The notes beneath the pieces were generated by a model. The model was not told the origin of the DNA. It did not search any database and saw nothing but the letters and a program-made list of their open reading frames with translations. A stretch of DNA of 43,521 bases, taken from positions 1 through 43,521 of the forward strand of contig OMWS01000062.1 of assembly GCA_900314825.1 (NCBI GenBank), given 5' to 3'. Of this stretch, positions 15,574 to 24,962 are shown in pieces (the first letter of the stretch is position 1; every line of letters begins with the position of its first letter). Source of the DNA: an uncultured Veillonellaceae bacterium (lineage in GTDB: Bacteria; Bacillota; Negativicutes; Selenomonadales; Selenomonadaceae). A program made the translations under genes and the position numbers.

Positions 15574-16886
15574 ACGGCCGCCTCCCTTCGCGAAAGCGCC
15601 GCGAGGATGCCGAGCAGGAAAAAGCCCGAGACCATCGAGCTGCCGCCATAGCTGACGAACGGCAGCGTGATGCCCGTCAGCGGCAGAAATTTCGTCACGC
15701 CGGCCATGATGATAAAGGCCTGCAAGAGAAACACGACGCTCGTGCCAGCCGCAAGCAGGATTTTTTCTACCCTGAGCGACCGCAGCGCGATGCGGATGCC
15801 GACGAGGAAAAACGTCGCATAGGCCGCAAGAAGCGCCAAAGCGCCAATGAGGCCGAGCTCTTCGGCGACGGCGGCAAAGATGAAGTCCGTATGCACTTCG
15901 GGGATGAGCCCCGGATGGCCGTGCGCGAAGCCCGTGCCCCAGACGCCGCCGGAACCAAAGGCGAACAGCGATTGCACGACCTGGTACGCCATGCCGTTCG
16001 GGTCCTGCCACGGATTCCACCAGATGTCAAAGCGCACGCGCACGTGGCCGAACGCCGCATAGCTGGCGGCGGCGGCCAGCGCGAAGACGGCGAGCGCAAT
16101 CACGACATACGAGCGGCTGCCCGTCGCCATGTACGTCATGAAGATCGCGATGCCGAAAAACAGCAGCGCCGAGCCGAGGTCGCGCGCGACGATGAACATG
16201 AGGATCGCCATGCCCCAGATGCAGAGGAGCGGCGCGATGAAGCGGAGCGGCGGCACGCGGAAAAAGCCGAGCCAGCGCCGCGTCTTTGTCAGCACGTCCT
16301 GATGGTCGGCGAGATACGCCGAGAGGAACAGGACCAAAAGGATTTTCGAAAACTCGGACGGCTGCACCTGCACGGGCCCGAGGACGAGCCAGTTCCGCGA
16401 GCCGCCGATCTCCGTGCCAAAGAGCAGCGGCAGCGCGAGCAAAATGAGGCACGCGAGGCCGAGGATGTATTGATACGCCGTCAGGCCGACGATCTGCCGG
16501 CCGCAGCGCAAAGCCACGAGGAACACGGCGAGGCCGATGAGCAGCCAGCGCGCTTGCGGAATCAGGAGCGACGGCTTCAGTCGTGCGATTTCGACGAGCC
16601 CGACGTTCGTGAAGAACAGCGCAAGCGGCAGCAGCCACGGCGAAAGCCGCGCGCGGAGTGCCATCGATTGCAGAAGCACGGCGGCGACGGCGGCCGCCAC
16701 GAGCCACGGCACAGCGAGGAGTTCCACGCTGCCGGGCTTTTTTAACGTGAGCACCAGCAATCCGCAGACGAGCAACAAGAAGGAAAGGCCCATCAAGCCC
16801 CAGCTGCATTTCGCCGCGTCGCGCTCTGTCATGGACGGCAGGCCGAGGCCGCCCGACCGCGTGAGGACAGCAGCATGACGGCTCAT
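15570..16886 (-). CDS. rodA: SEDS-family peptidoglycan glycosyltransferase (FtsW/RodA)
   Basis: A 438-residue polytopic protein with about ten or more membrane segments. It belongs to the SEDS family, which polymerises lipid II with a partner class B PBP. Signature loops are VQVQPSEFSKILLVLFL and the C-terminal LPLTGITLPFVSYGGSS. The neighbouring pbpA (four-base overlap) supports a RodA-like role in elongation, but sequence alone does not separate it from FtsW. The first ATG (16886) overlaps the phosphatase stop by four bases. A later Met (MTERDAAK) is possible but less coupled. Confidence 0.93.
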   Translation of the reverse strand: MSRHAAVLTRSGGLGLPSMTERDAAKCSWGLMGLSFLLLVCGLLVLTLKKPGSVELLAVPWLVAAAVAAVLLQSMALRARLSPWLLPLALFFTNVGLVEIARLKPSLLIPQARWLLIGLAVFLVALRCGRQIVGLTAYQYILGLACLILLALPLLFGTEIGGSRNWLVLGPVQVQPSEFSKILLVLFLSAYLADHQDVLTKTRRWLGFFRVPPLRFIAPLLCIWGMAILMFIVARDLGSALLFFGIAIFMTYMATGSRSYVVIALAVFALAAAASYAAFGHVRVRFDIWWNPWQDPNGMAYQVVQSLFAFGSGGVWGTGFAHGHPGLIPEVHTDFIFAAVAEELGLIGALALLAAYATFFLVGIRIALRSLRVEKILLAAGTSVVFLLQAFIIMAGVTKFLPLTGITLPFVSYGGSSMVSGFFLLGILAALSRREAAV

Positions 16887-17590
16887 GAAAGCATCACCAC
16901 CACGGCGGTGATATTGTCGCGCCCGCCCGCGTCGTTCGCGGCGGCGCCGACGGCGTACGCGGGATCGCCCGGATGCTCTTCGAGCAACTGTGCAAGCGTC
17001 GCATCATCGACCATGTTCGTCAGGCCGTCCGTCGCGAGCAGCAGCACGTCGCCCTTCTGCAAGGCGAAGCGCCCCGCGTCCACGTCCACGTGTGCTTCGA
17101 CGCCGACGGCGCGCGTCAATACATTTTTCTTCGGGTGACGGCGCGCCTCTTCCTTTGTGATCGTGCCGTTTTCGACAAGGTCTTCGACATACGAATGATC
17201 GCGCGTGATCTGGCGGAGTTCGCCATCGCGCAGGAGGTACAGCCGGCTGTCGCCGACATGCGCCCAGACCGCGATGGCTCCATCGGAATAATCCACGAGC
17301 GTCGCCGTCGTGCCCATGCCTTCGCAGGCAGGCGACTTGCGCGCTTCGTGGAGGATCGCGGTATTCGCTTCCTCGACGGCGCGCCGCAAGACCTCCTCGT
17401 CCCACGGCGGCGTCGTCGCCTGGAGCACCTGCTTCACGGTCTCGACGAGCAGCCTGCTCGCCACTTCGCCGGCCGCATAGCCGCCCATGCCGTCCGCGAC
17501 GATGGCGACGCCCTGCGGCAGCACCGCTGCATTGTCCTCATTCGTCGGGCGCACCTGCCCGACATCCGTATAGGCAAACGTCTTTGGCAT
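16883..17590 (-). CDS. stp: PP2C-type serine/threonine protein phosphatase (Stp/PrpC/PstP)
   Basis: A 235-residue soluble PP2C phosphatase that reverses phosphorylation by the PASTA kinase. Metal-binding motifs are in order: VRPTNEDN, IVADGMGGYAAGE, VGDSRLYLL, LATDGLTNMV and GGRDNITAVVV. There is no membrane or extracellular part, unlike mycobacterial PstP. The start lies five bases after GAGAGGTG, which also covers the fhaB stop; the two genes are four bases apart. The stop overlaps rodA by four bases. Confidence 0.95.
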   Translation of the reverse strand: MPKTFAYTDVGQVRPTNEDNAAVLPQGVAIVADGMGGYAAGEVASRLLVETVKQVLQATTPPWDEEVLRRAVEEANTAILHEARKSPACEGMGTTATLVDYSDGAIAVWAHVGDSRLYLLRDGELRQITRDHSYVEDLVENGTITKEEARRHPKKNVLTRAVGVEAHVDVDAGRFALQKGDVLLLATDGLTNMVDDATLAQLLEEHPGDPAYAVGAAANDAGGRDNITAVVVMLS

Positions 17591-17594
17591 ATCG

Positions 17595-18044
17595 TCACCT
17601 CTCGAATTTCATCGTCACAAAGCCGATGCGGATCTCGTCGCCCGGCTGGAGATACTGGCTGCCGTCGAGCTCCTCGTCATTCACATACGTATGATTGCGG
17701 CTGCCGAGGTCCTCGATGACGTACTGGTTGCCGCGCGCCACGATGCGCGCATGCTCGTGGGAAACAAACACGTCCGGGATCACGATGTCGTTGTCCGCGC
17801 CGCGGCCGATGGCGATTTCCTCCGTAAAGGCGAACCGCCGCCCCGAAAGACCCGCTTCTTCGCGCGCTTCGACGATCGTCAGCACCGCCTCGTGGGCTTC
17901 GACCACAGGCGCGCGCAGCTCCTGCACGTCTTCTTTGACATCGCTCGCGACGATGCGCACCATGCGATAGAGCACCTTGAGCAGCACGAGCAGCATCCCA
18001 TACTGGAACACGACGCTGAGCGCTTTGAATACCAACGCAGACAT
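17595..18044 (-). CDS. FHA-domain protein with N-terminal membrane helix (FhaB-like)
   Basis: A 149-residue protein. A hydrophobic N-terminal helix (about 5-28) is followed by a charged linker and a C-terminal forkhead-associated domain (about 70-149). FHA domains bind phosphothreonine, so this is a likely docking partner or substrate of the PASTA kinase at the membrane. IGRGADNDIVI and SHEHARI are canonical. The later loop reads GSRNHTYVN where GSTNGTFVN is usual, a possible change in binding. The ATG shares one base with the fhaA stop (TGATG). Size and position match FhaB (FipA) of the mycobacterial pknB operon; the correspondence is by context as much as by sequence. Confidence 0.88.
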   Translation of the reverse strand: MSALVFKALSVVFQYGMLLVLLKVLYRMVRIVASDVKEDVQELRAPVVEAHEAVLTIVEAREEAGLSGRRFAFTEEIAIGRGADNDIVIPDVFVSHEHARIVARGNQYVIEDLGSRNHTYVNDEELDGSQYLQPGDEIRIGFVTMKFER

Positions 18045-18793
18045 CAACCGATCACCTCGTAGCGCAGCACCGTACTGCCAACTTGGATTTCATCGCCCGG
18101 CGCGAGCACCGCTGACGGGACGAGCTTGCCGTTCACGAACGTGCCGTTCGTGCTCTCGGCATCGTGCACGACATGGCGGTGGCGCTCGTACGCCACATAA
18201 GCATGCAGGCGCGAGACATTCGCATCCATAAGGATGAAATCATTCTTGTCGAGCCGGCCGATGTAGATCTGCTGCTCGCCGATCGCGAGATACGAATCCT
18301 TGTCCTCGCCATTCATGGCCGTGAGCGACGCGAGCTCGTATGTGCGCGGCAGATTGAGCGGCCGCGCAAACGCGGTCTTCTCGAGCACGATCGTATGCGG
18401 CGTCGCTTCTTCGCCCGCAGGTGCGAGCGCCTCCTCCGCCGTCACGAAGCGCGAGGCGACCGCGAGCTTTCCCCTGCCCGCGCCCTCGTTTTTCATGTCA
18501 ATGGAAAGGTCGCCGTCCATAAAAAAGTTTTCCGCAATGACCTGCCGCTCGACGGCGGCATGGAGCTCGGCGAGCACGCGCTCGCTGCAGAGCCGCGCAT
18601 AGTCGTCCGCGCTGACCGCGAGCGTATACGCGTTCGGCACGACGCGGCCGTCCTGCGTTTTCTTCGCGCGCCGCGCGAGCTCGCGCACGAGCGCCCGCTC
18701 AAGTTCCACGGGCTCGAGGCTGCTCGAAAAGCGCCGGTTGAAAAAGCCCTCGATATGATCTTCGAGGAACGATTCCCATTTTGCCATGCCCAA
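18044..18793 (-). CDS. DUF3662/FHA-domain protein (FhaA-like), TTG start
   Basis: A 249-residue cytoplasmic protein. Residues about 1-120 resemble the DUF3662 domain of actinobacterial FhaA (WESFLEDHIEGFFNRRF, LERALVRELAR, PNAYTL.VS..DY). Residues about 165-249 are an FHA domain with IGRLDKNDFIL, SRLHAYV and ESTNGTFVNGK. In mycobacteria FhaA binds phosphorylated partners that regulate lipid II export and cell-wall growth; a similar job here is inference. The TTG at 18793 is preferred because GGGAGG lies eight bases upstream; the ATG at 18787 would be 14 bases away. First gene of the six-gene wall operon. Confidence 0.88.
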   Translation of the reverse strand: MGMAKWESFLEDHIEGFFNRRFSSSLEPVELERALVRELARRAKKTQDGRVVPNAYTLAVSADDYARLCSERVLAELHAAVERQVIAENFFMDGDLSIDMKNEGAGRGKLAVASRFVTAEEALAPAGEEATPHTIVLEKTAFARPLNLPRTYELASLTAMNGEDKDSYLAIGEQQIYIGRLDKNDFILMDANVSRLHAYVAYERHRHVVHDAESTNGTFVNGKLVPSAVLAPGDEIQVGSTVLRYEVIG

Positions 18794-18848
18794 CGGGACC
18801 GCCTCCCATATCTTCTCTTAATTCATCATGAAAACATTTTCGCCAACT

Positions 18849-18876
18849 ATTATAGCAGACTTTCGATGTGACGCAA
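18849..18876 (-). promoter_or_regulatory. Predicted sigma70 promoter of the fhaA...prkC operon
   Basis: On the minus strand TTGCGT (18871-18876), 16 bases and TATAAT (18849-18854), preceded by TGC as an extended -10. Transcription would start near 18842, about 50 bases before fhaA. The -35 directly abuts the T-tract of the rlmN terminator. Confidence 0.7.
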
Positions 18877-18902
18877 ACAAAAAAAGGGCGGATGCGCCCT
18901 TT
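18877..18902 (-). terminator. Intrinsic terminator of rlmN
   Basis: On the minus strand AAAGGGCG-CATC-CGCCCTTT followed by a run of Ts. The upstream arm begins within the rlmN stop codon. Strong stem and U-tract. Confidence 0.85.
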
Positions 18903-19954
18903 CAAGCCTGTGTTTCCAAATGACGGTTGCGCAGCTGCCCGCACGCGGCGTTGATGTCCGTGCCCATCTCGCGGCGCACGGTCACGGCGATGCCGCGTTT
19001 TGCGAGGCGCCGCTCGAACGCGTCGATGCGCTCCTGCGGCGGCCGCAAGAGATGCCGCTCGACGACCGGGTTGATCGGGATGAGGTTCACGCTCGCGAGC
19101 TGGCCGCGGAGGAGCTTTGCGAGCTCGTCGGCATGACGGCTGCTGTCATTCCTGCCGTCGATGAGGATATATTCGTACGTCACGCGGCGCTTCGTCTTGT
19201 CGCCATACATTTTCCCAGCAGCAATCACATCTGCCATCGGATATTTTTTGTTGATGGGCATGAGCTCGGAGCGCAATGCATCCTCCGGCGCGTGCAGCGA
19301 GATCGAGAGCGACACGGGCAGCCCTTCGTCCGCGAGCCGGTAGATGTTCGGCACGATGCCCGACGTCGAGAGCGTGATGCTGCGGTAGCTCATGCCGAGG
19401 ATCGCCGGATCGTGCACAAGGTGGAGGAACGCGACGACGTTCTCGTAATTCATGAGCGGCTCGCCCGAACCCATGAGCACCATCGTGTCGACATGCTGCC
19501 CTTCGCCGCGCAGCCGTTCCTCGATGAAAAAGACTTCGCCAAGCATCTCGGCAGCGGTCAAATCTCTCGCACGCCCGTGCAGCGTCGATGCGCAGAACGC
19601 GCAGCCCATCGCGCAGCCCGCCTGCGTCGAGATGCAGATGCTGTTGCCATACGGCTGGCGCATGAGCACGGACTCAACCGCCGTGCCGTCCGCGAAGGCG
19701 AGCAGGAATTTCTCCGTCTTGCCATCTTTCGAGACGAGCACGTCCTGCGCGGCTGGCGTTGCGATTTCAAACGACGCCGCAAGCTCTTCGCGCAGCGCCT
19801 TCGAAAGATTCGTCATCGCACCAAACGACCGCGCGCCCTTCTCGTACATCCACTGCGCGACCTGCTTCGCGCGGAACTTCTGCACGCCGAGCGGCACGAG
19901 ACGCTCTTGCAGCGCGGCAACGTCGAGGCCAAAAAGATTTTGTTTTTCTTCCAT
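18902..19954 (-). CDS. rlmN: Dual-specificity 23S rRNA / tRNA adenine C2-methyltransferase
   Basis: A 350-residue radical SAM enzyme that methylates C2 of A2503 in 23S rRNA and A37 in some tRNAs. The cluster motif is CAMGCAFC (Cys114, 118, 121). Other marks are MGSGEPLMNYENV, LSISLHAP, and the C-terminal catalytic Cys in NAACGQLR. The start MEEKQN at 19954 has AGGA nine bases upstream; a Met three codons earlier sits directly on that site. It precedes the kinase-phosphatase locus as in many Firmicutes, but a terminator and new promoter separate the transcripts. Confidence 0.96.
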   Translation of the reverse strand: MEEKQNLFGLDVAALQERLVPLGVQKFRAKQVAQWMYEKGARSFGAMTNLSKALREELAASFEIATPAAQDVLVSKDGKTEKFLLAFADGTAVESVLMRQPYGNSICISTQAGCAMGCAFCASTLHGRARDLTAAEMLGEVFFIEERLRGEGQHVDTMVLMGSGEPLMNYENVVAFLHLVHDPAILGMSYRSITLSTSGIVPNIYRLADEGLPVSLSISLHAPEDALRSELMPINKKYPMADVIAAGKMYGDKTKRRVTYEYILIDGRNDSSRHADELAKLLRGQLASVNLIPINPVVERHLLRPPQERIDAFERRLAKRGIAVTVRREMGTDINAACGQLRNRHLETQA

Positions 19955-20036
19955 TGATTGCATTCCTGTCTCTACGCCTTATGCTTTCCTTCTTTGTGCG
20001 CTACAACGATGGAACGTGCGCGCACCTTCGGCAACT

Positions 20037-20849
20037 TCAATGCAACAACACGTGCTCGATTCCCCACGCCACACCATCGTCGTCGACGCTCGGGACAATC
20101 TGCTCTGCAACTTCCTTCACCTGCGGGCGCGCATTCTCCATGACGAGCGCGTGGCCGACCGTCTGCATCATCTCGATGTCATTGAGCCCGTCGCCGAACG
20201 CATAACTATGTTCCACGGGAATGCCGAGCGCCGCGAGCGCGTGCAGCACGCCCGTGCCCTTTGTTTCCGTCGCGCTGTAGAGCTCGAGGTTCTTGAGATG
20301 AAACGGGTCCATGACGCCCGTGAGGCCGGGATAATGCAAGAGCTCCTTGAAGTACGCGACATTCGCCGATACTTCCGTGTAAAATTCCATCTTGCAGATA
20401 TCGAGCGCATCGCGGTCGTAAGCGCGGATGAACGTGCGCGAATCGATGTCGATGCTGTCGTAGAACGCCGCCGTATGATGGTACTCCGGCTTGAGGTACA
20501 CGCCCGTCGGCCCTTCGAGGATGTACTCGATGCCGCGCTGCTCGCACTGCGTCGTGACGTCTTTCACGGTCGTTTTCGGCAGCGGCTTTGCGTAAATCGT
20601 CTCGCCATGCACGATGACGTGCGCGCCATTCATCAGCACGTAGCCGTCAAAAAGATCATCATTTAACAACTCAGGATCCAGATACCCGGTCGGCCGCCCG
20701 CTCGCGATGAACGTGAGGCCGCCGGCCGCGCGCAACCGATGGATGGCCTCGCGCACGCACGGCGTGATCTTCGTCTGCCCGCGCACGATGTTGAGGAGCG
20801 TGCCATCGATATCAAAGAACGCGGCAAGACCGTTTTTCGTTTCTTGCAT
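20037..20849 (-). CDS. HAD-superfamily hydrolase, Cof type (IIB)
   Basis: A 270-residue haloacid dehalogenase-like phosphatase with a type IIB cap. Motif I is FFDIDGTLLN (nucleophile Asp13, acid Asp15), motif II IASGRP, motif III a Lys near TETKGTGV, and motif IV GDGLNDIEMM. Cof-type enzymes hydrolyse a wide range of sugar phosphates, FMN or thiamin pyrimidine phosphates; the substrate cannot be predicted. The start at 20849 is nine bases after GGAG. The 82-base gap to rlmN shows no clear terminator, so cotranscription is possible. Confidence 0.9.
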   Translation of the reverse strand: MQETKNGLAAFFDIDGTLLNIVRGQTKITPCVREAIHRLRAAGGLTFIASGRPTGYLDPELLNDDLFDGYVLMNGAHVIVHGETIYAKPLPKTTVKDVTTQCEQRGIEYILEGPTGVYLKPEYHHTAAFYDSIDIDSRTFIRAYDRDALDICKMEFYTEVSANVAYFKELLHYPGLTGVMDPFHLKNLELYSATETKGTGVLHALAALGIPVEHSYAFGDGLNDIEMMQTVGHALVMENARPQVKEVAEQIVPSVDDDGVAWGIEHVLLH

Positions 20850-20887
20850 AAAAAAGAGACTCCGATCTGTGTTAATCATTCCAAGAT

Positions 20888-20916
20888 AGACTAACATAAA
20901 TCGAAGTCTCTCGCAA
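20888..20916 (-). promoter_or_regulatory. Possible promoter of the Cof-type hydrolase
   Basis: On the minus strand TTGCGA (20911-20916), 17 bases and TAGTCT (20888-20893) with TGT just before the -10. The -10 is far from consensus, so this is tentative. Confidence 0.35.
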
Positions 20917-20967
20917 GAAGCTCGCGAAAGTTGTATGTGTCGGTGTGTGGAAAAGGCTTTCAACCTA

Positions 20968-21119
20968 CGCCTCCCCCTCTGGGGGAGGTGGCCCCGAAGG
21001 GGTCGGAGAGGGTCACGACGCAGTGCGATTCTCTATCCTTTTGTTCGGATCGTGAATCTCGGTGCCATCTGACCCTCTCCGCCTCGCATTCGCTCGGCAC
21101 CTCCCCCAAAGGGGAGGCT
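20968..21119. repeat. Family B mosaic hairpin element downstream of argH
   Basis: The 292-base gap between the Cof-type gene and argH holds this element plus the promoter region described above. It starts CGCCTCCCCCTCTGGGGGAGG and ends CCTCCCCCAAAGGGGAGGCT. Inside are GGCCCCGAAGGGGTC, GGAGAGGGT, a variable middle, ACCCTCTCCGCC and GCCTCGCATTCGCTCGGC. The outer parts pair across the element (GAGAGGGT with ACCCTCTC), so the whole can fold as one long palindrome. It lies just past the argH stop and could end the arg transcript, though no U-tract follows. Confidence 0.8.
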
Positions 21120-21141
21120 TTGGGCAAGCGCTCTTATCCCC

Positions 21142-22556
<1,415 letters not shown>

Positions 22557-22560
<4 letters not shown>

Positions 22561-23774
22561 TTGCCAGCCTTTTCTTTCATGAGCGCGCGGACTTCGAGCG
22601 GCAGGCCGAACAGGTTGATGAAGCCCGTCGCATCGGCCTGGTTGTAAACGTCGTCATGCTCGAACGTGACGAATTCCTTGTTGTAGAGCGAATACGGGCT
22701 CGTCGAGCCGGCCGAAATGATGCTCCCTTTGTAAAGCTTCAGCTTGACCTGGCCCGTGACCGTCTGCTGCGTGCTGTCGACGAAGGCAGCGAGCGCCTCG
22801 CGCAGCTGGCAGAACCACATGCCGTCATAGACGAGCTCGCCATAGCGGACGGCGACGTGCTGCTTGAAATGATACGTCATGCGGTCGAGGCAGAGGTACT
22901 CGAGCTCGCGATGCGCGTAGTAGAGGATGGATCCGCCCGGGTTCTCATAGACGCCGCGCGACTTCATGCCGACGAGGCGGTTCTCGCAGATGTCGACGAT
23001 GCCGACGCCGTTGCGCGCGCCGATCTCGTTGAGTTCCGTCAGGAGTTCGACCGGGCCGAGCTTCTTGCCGTTGACGGCGACAGGCTCGCCTTTTTCGAAG
23101 TCGATCGTGACGTATTCCGGCTTGTCCGGCGCCTGCTGCGGGGCTTTCGAAATGAGGAACATGGAGTCATGCGGCTCGTTCGCCGGGTCTTCGAGGTCGG
23201 AGCCCTCATGCGACAGATGCCAGATGTTGCGATCCATGGAGTACGTCTTGTTTTCCGTCGCGATGGGGATGCCGTGCTTCTTCGCGTACTCGATTTCGGA
23301 CGAACGCGAATCGAGGTCCCACTCGCGCCACGGCGCGATGAGCTTGATGTGCGGCGCGAGCGCCTTGACCGTCAGCTCGAAGCGGACCTGGTCGTTGCCC
23401 TTGCCCGTCGCGCCGTGCGCGATGGCGTCCGCGCCCTCTTTCTGCGCGACTTCGACGAGCTTCTTCGCGATGAGCGGGCGCGCGAACGACGTGCCGAGGA
23501 GGTACTTGTCCTCGTAGACGGCGCCGGCCTTCAGCGTCGGCCAGACGTATTCCTTGAGGAATTCCTCTTTGATGTCCGCGATGTAGACCTTCGAGGCACC
23601 GGATTTCAGCGCCTTGTCATGCACGACATCGAGCTCGTCGCCCTGCCCGACATCGGCGCAGACGGCGATGACTTCGCAGCCGTCATAGTTTTCTTTCAGC
23701 CACGGGATGATGACGGACGTATCGAGACCGCCGGAATAAGCGAGAACAACTTTTTTGACTTTGGTATCTGCCAT
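22557..23774 (-). CDS. argG: Argininosuccinate synthase
   Basis: A 405-residue enzyme joining citrulline and aspartate with ATP. The PP-loop [11 protein letters not shown] begins at about residue 11. [24 protein letters not shown], and a C-terminal region [24 protein letters not shown] are typical. The start MADTKVKK at 23774 follows AGAGAGG by nine bases; upstream codons in the same frame come from repeat DNA and are not part of the protein. Four-base overlap with argH; a family B element separates it from argF. Confidence 0.97.
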
Positions 23775-23807
23775 GATGAAAAACCTCTCTTCTTGTGATT
23801 GTAAATC

Positions 23808-23956
23808 CGCCTCCCCCCTTGGGGGAGGTGCCGAGCGAATGCGAGGCGGAGAGGGTAGCGCAGTATGCGATGCTCCGTTGTTCCAATCATGCATCTCGAA
23901 ATTACGTTACCCTCTCAGTCACGCTTCGCGTGCCAGCTCCCCCAAAGGGGGAGCCT
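23808..23956. repeat. Family B mosaic hairpin element between argF and argG
   Basis: CGCCTCCCCCCTTGGGGGAGG at the left and CAGCTCCCCCAAAGGGGGAG at the right bound a 149-base element. It contains GCCGAGCGAATGCGAGGC, GGAGAGGGT, a variable middle and ACCCTCTCAGTCACGC. It occupies most of the gap within the arg cluster. The right hairpin shows a different closing pair (GGCTCCCCC/GGGGGAGCC type) that still pairs. Confidence 0.8.
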
Positions 23957-23958
23957 TT

Positions 23959-24891
23959 TTAATCGCCCATGGTCAAAGCCATAATGGCCTTTTGCGTGTG
24001 CAGGCGGTTCTCTGCTTCGTCGAAGATGACGTCAGCGTTCGCTTCGAACACGTCTTCCGTGATTTCCTCGCCACGGTAGGCCGGCAGGCAGTGCATGACG
24101 ATGACGCGCTTGTCGGCCGCCGCGAGGAGTTCCTTGTTGACCTGGTACGGCGCGAAAATCTTTTTGCGCGCGTCGTGTTCAGCCTCCTGCCCCATGCTCG
24201 CCCATGTGTCCGTGACGACGATGTCCGCGTCTTTCACGGCTTCGTGCGGGTCGGTGACGAGCGAAAGCGTCGCGCCCGTCTCCTTCGCATCTTCCATGGC
24301 GTTCTTGACGACGGTCGGGTCGGGACGGTAATCCGGGGGCGTCGCCGCGACAAACGTCATGCCGGCTTTCGCCGCGCCATAGAGGTAGCTGTTCGTCATG
24401 TTGTTGCCATCGCCGACATAGACCATCTTGAGGTCACTCAGGTGGCTTCCCTTGTGCTCCTGGATGGTCAGGAGGTCCGTGAGGACTTGGCAAGGATGGA
24501 GCAAGTCTGTGAGCGCATTAATCACTGGGACAGATGCCCACTTCGCGAGCTCTTCCACGCGGTCATGGCCGTACGTGCGGATCATGATGCCGTCGAGGTA
24601 ACGCGACAGCACGCGTGCCGTGTCCTTGATCGGCTCGCCGCGGCCGAGCTGCAGGTCGCGGTTCGAGAGGAACAGCGCCTGCCCGCCGAGCTGGTACATG
24701 CCCGTCTCGAACGAGACGCGCGTGCGCGTCGACGATTTCTCGAAGATCATGCCGAGCGTCTTGCCTTCCAAAATATGGTGCTGCACGCCCGCCTTCTGCA
24801 TGGCCTTGAGCTCTTTCGCGAGCGACAAGATTTCATGGAACTCGTCGAGCGAGAGGTCATGAATGGATAACAGGTCTTTGCCTTTCAGCAT
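23959..24891 (-). CDS. argF: Ornithine carbamoyltransferase
   Basis: A 310-residue transcarbamoylase making citrulline from ornithine and carbamoyl phosphate. The carbamoyl-phosphate loop SSTRTR (about 53-58), HPCQ (carbamoyl phosphate), and HCLPAYRG with the catalytic Cys are present. DTWASMGQE is the ornithine-binding SMG loop, so it is an ornithine rather than an aspartate enzyme. The start at 24891 follows AAGGAGG by about seven bases. It lies 71 bases after argD with no obvious promoter or terminator. The stop lies three bases beyond the family B element on its 3' side. Confidence 0.96.
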   Translation of the reverse strand: MLKGKDLLSIHDLSLDEFHEILSLAKELKAMQKAGVQHHILEGKTLGMIFEKSSTRTRVSFETGMYQLGGQALFLSNRDLQLGRGEPIKDTARVLSRYLDGIMIRTYGHDRVEELAKWASVPVINALTDLLHPCQVLTDLLTIQEHKGSHLSDLKMVYVGDGNNMTNSYLYGAAKAGMTFVAATPPDYRPDPTVVKNAMEDAKETGATLSLVTDPHEAVKDADIVVTDTWASMGQEAEHDARKKIFAPYQVNKELLAAADKRVIVMHCLPAYRGEEITEDVFEANADVIFDEAENRLHTQKAIMALTMGD

Positions 24892-24962
24892 AAAACCCCT
24901 CCTTTTTATCAAACTGACAACTATGATAACACAAGTTGTCCTTGTTGGCTAGACATTGATGT

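Noticed and set aside
24892..24962. A second ARG box or separate promoter before argF
   Set aside because: No sequence close to the ARG box and no acceptable -35/-10 pair was found; argF is more simply part of the arg cluster.
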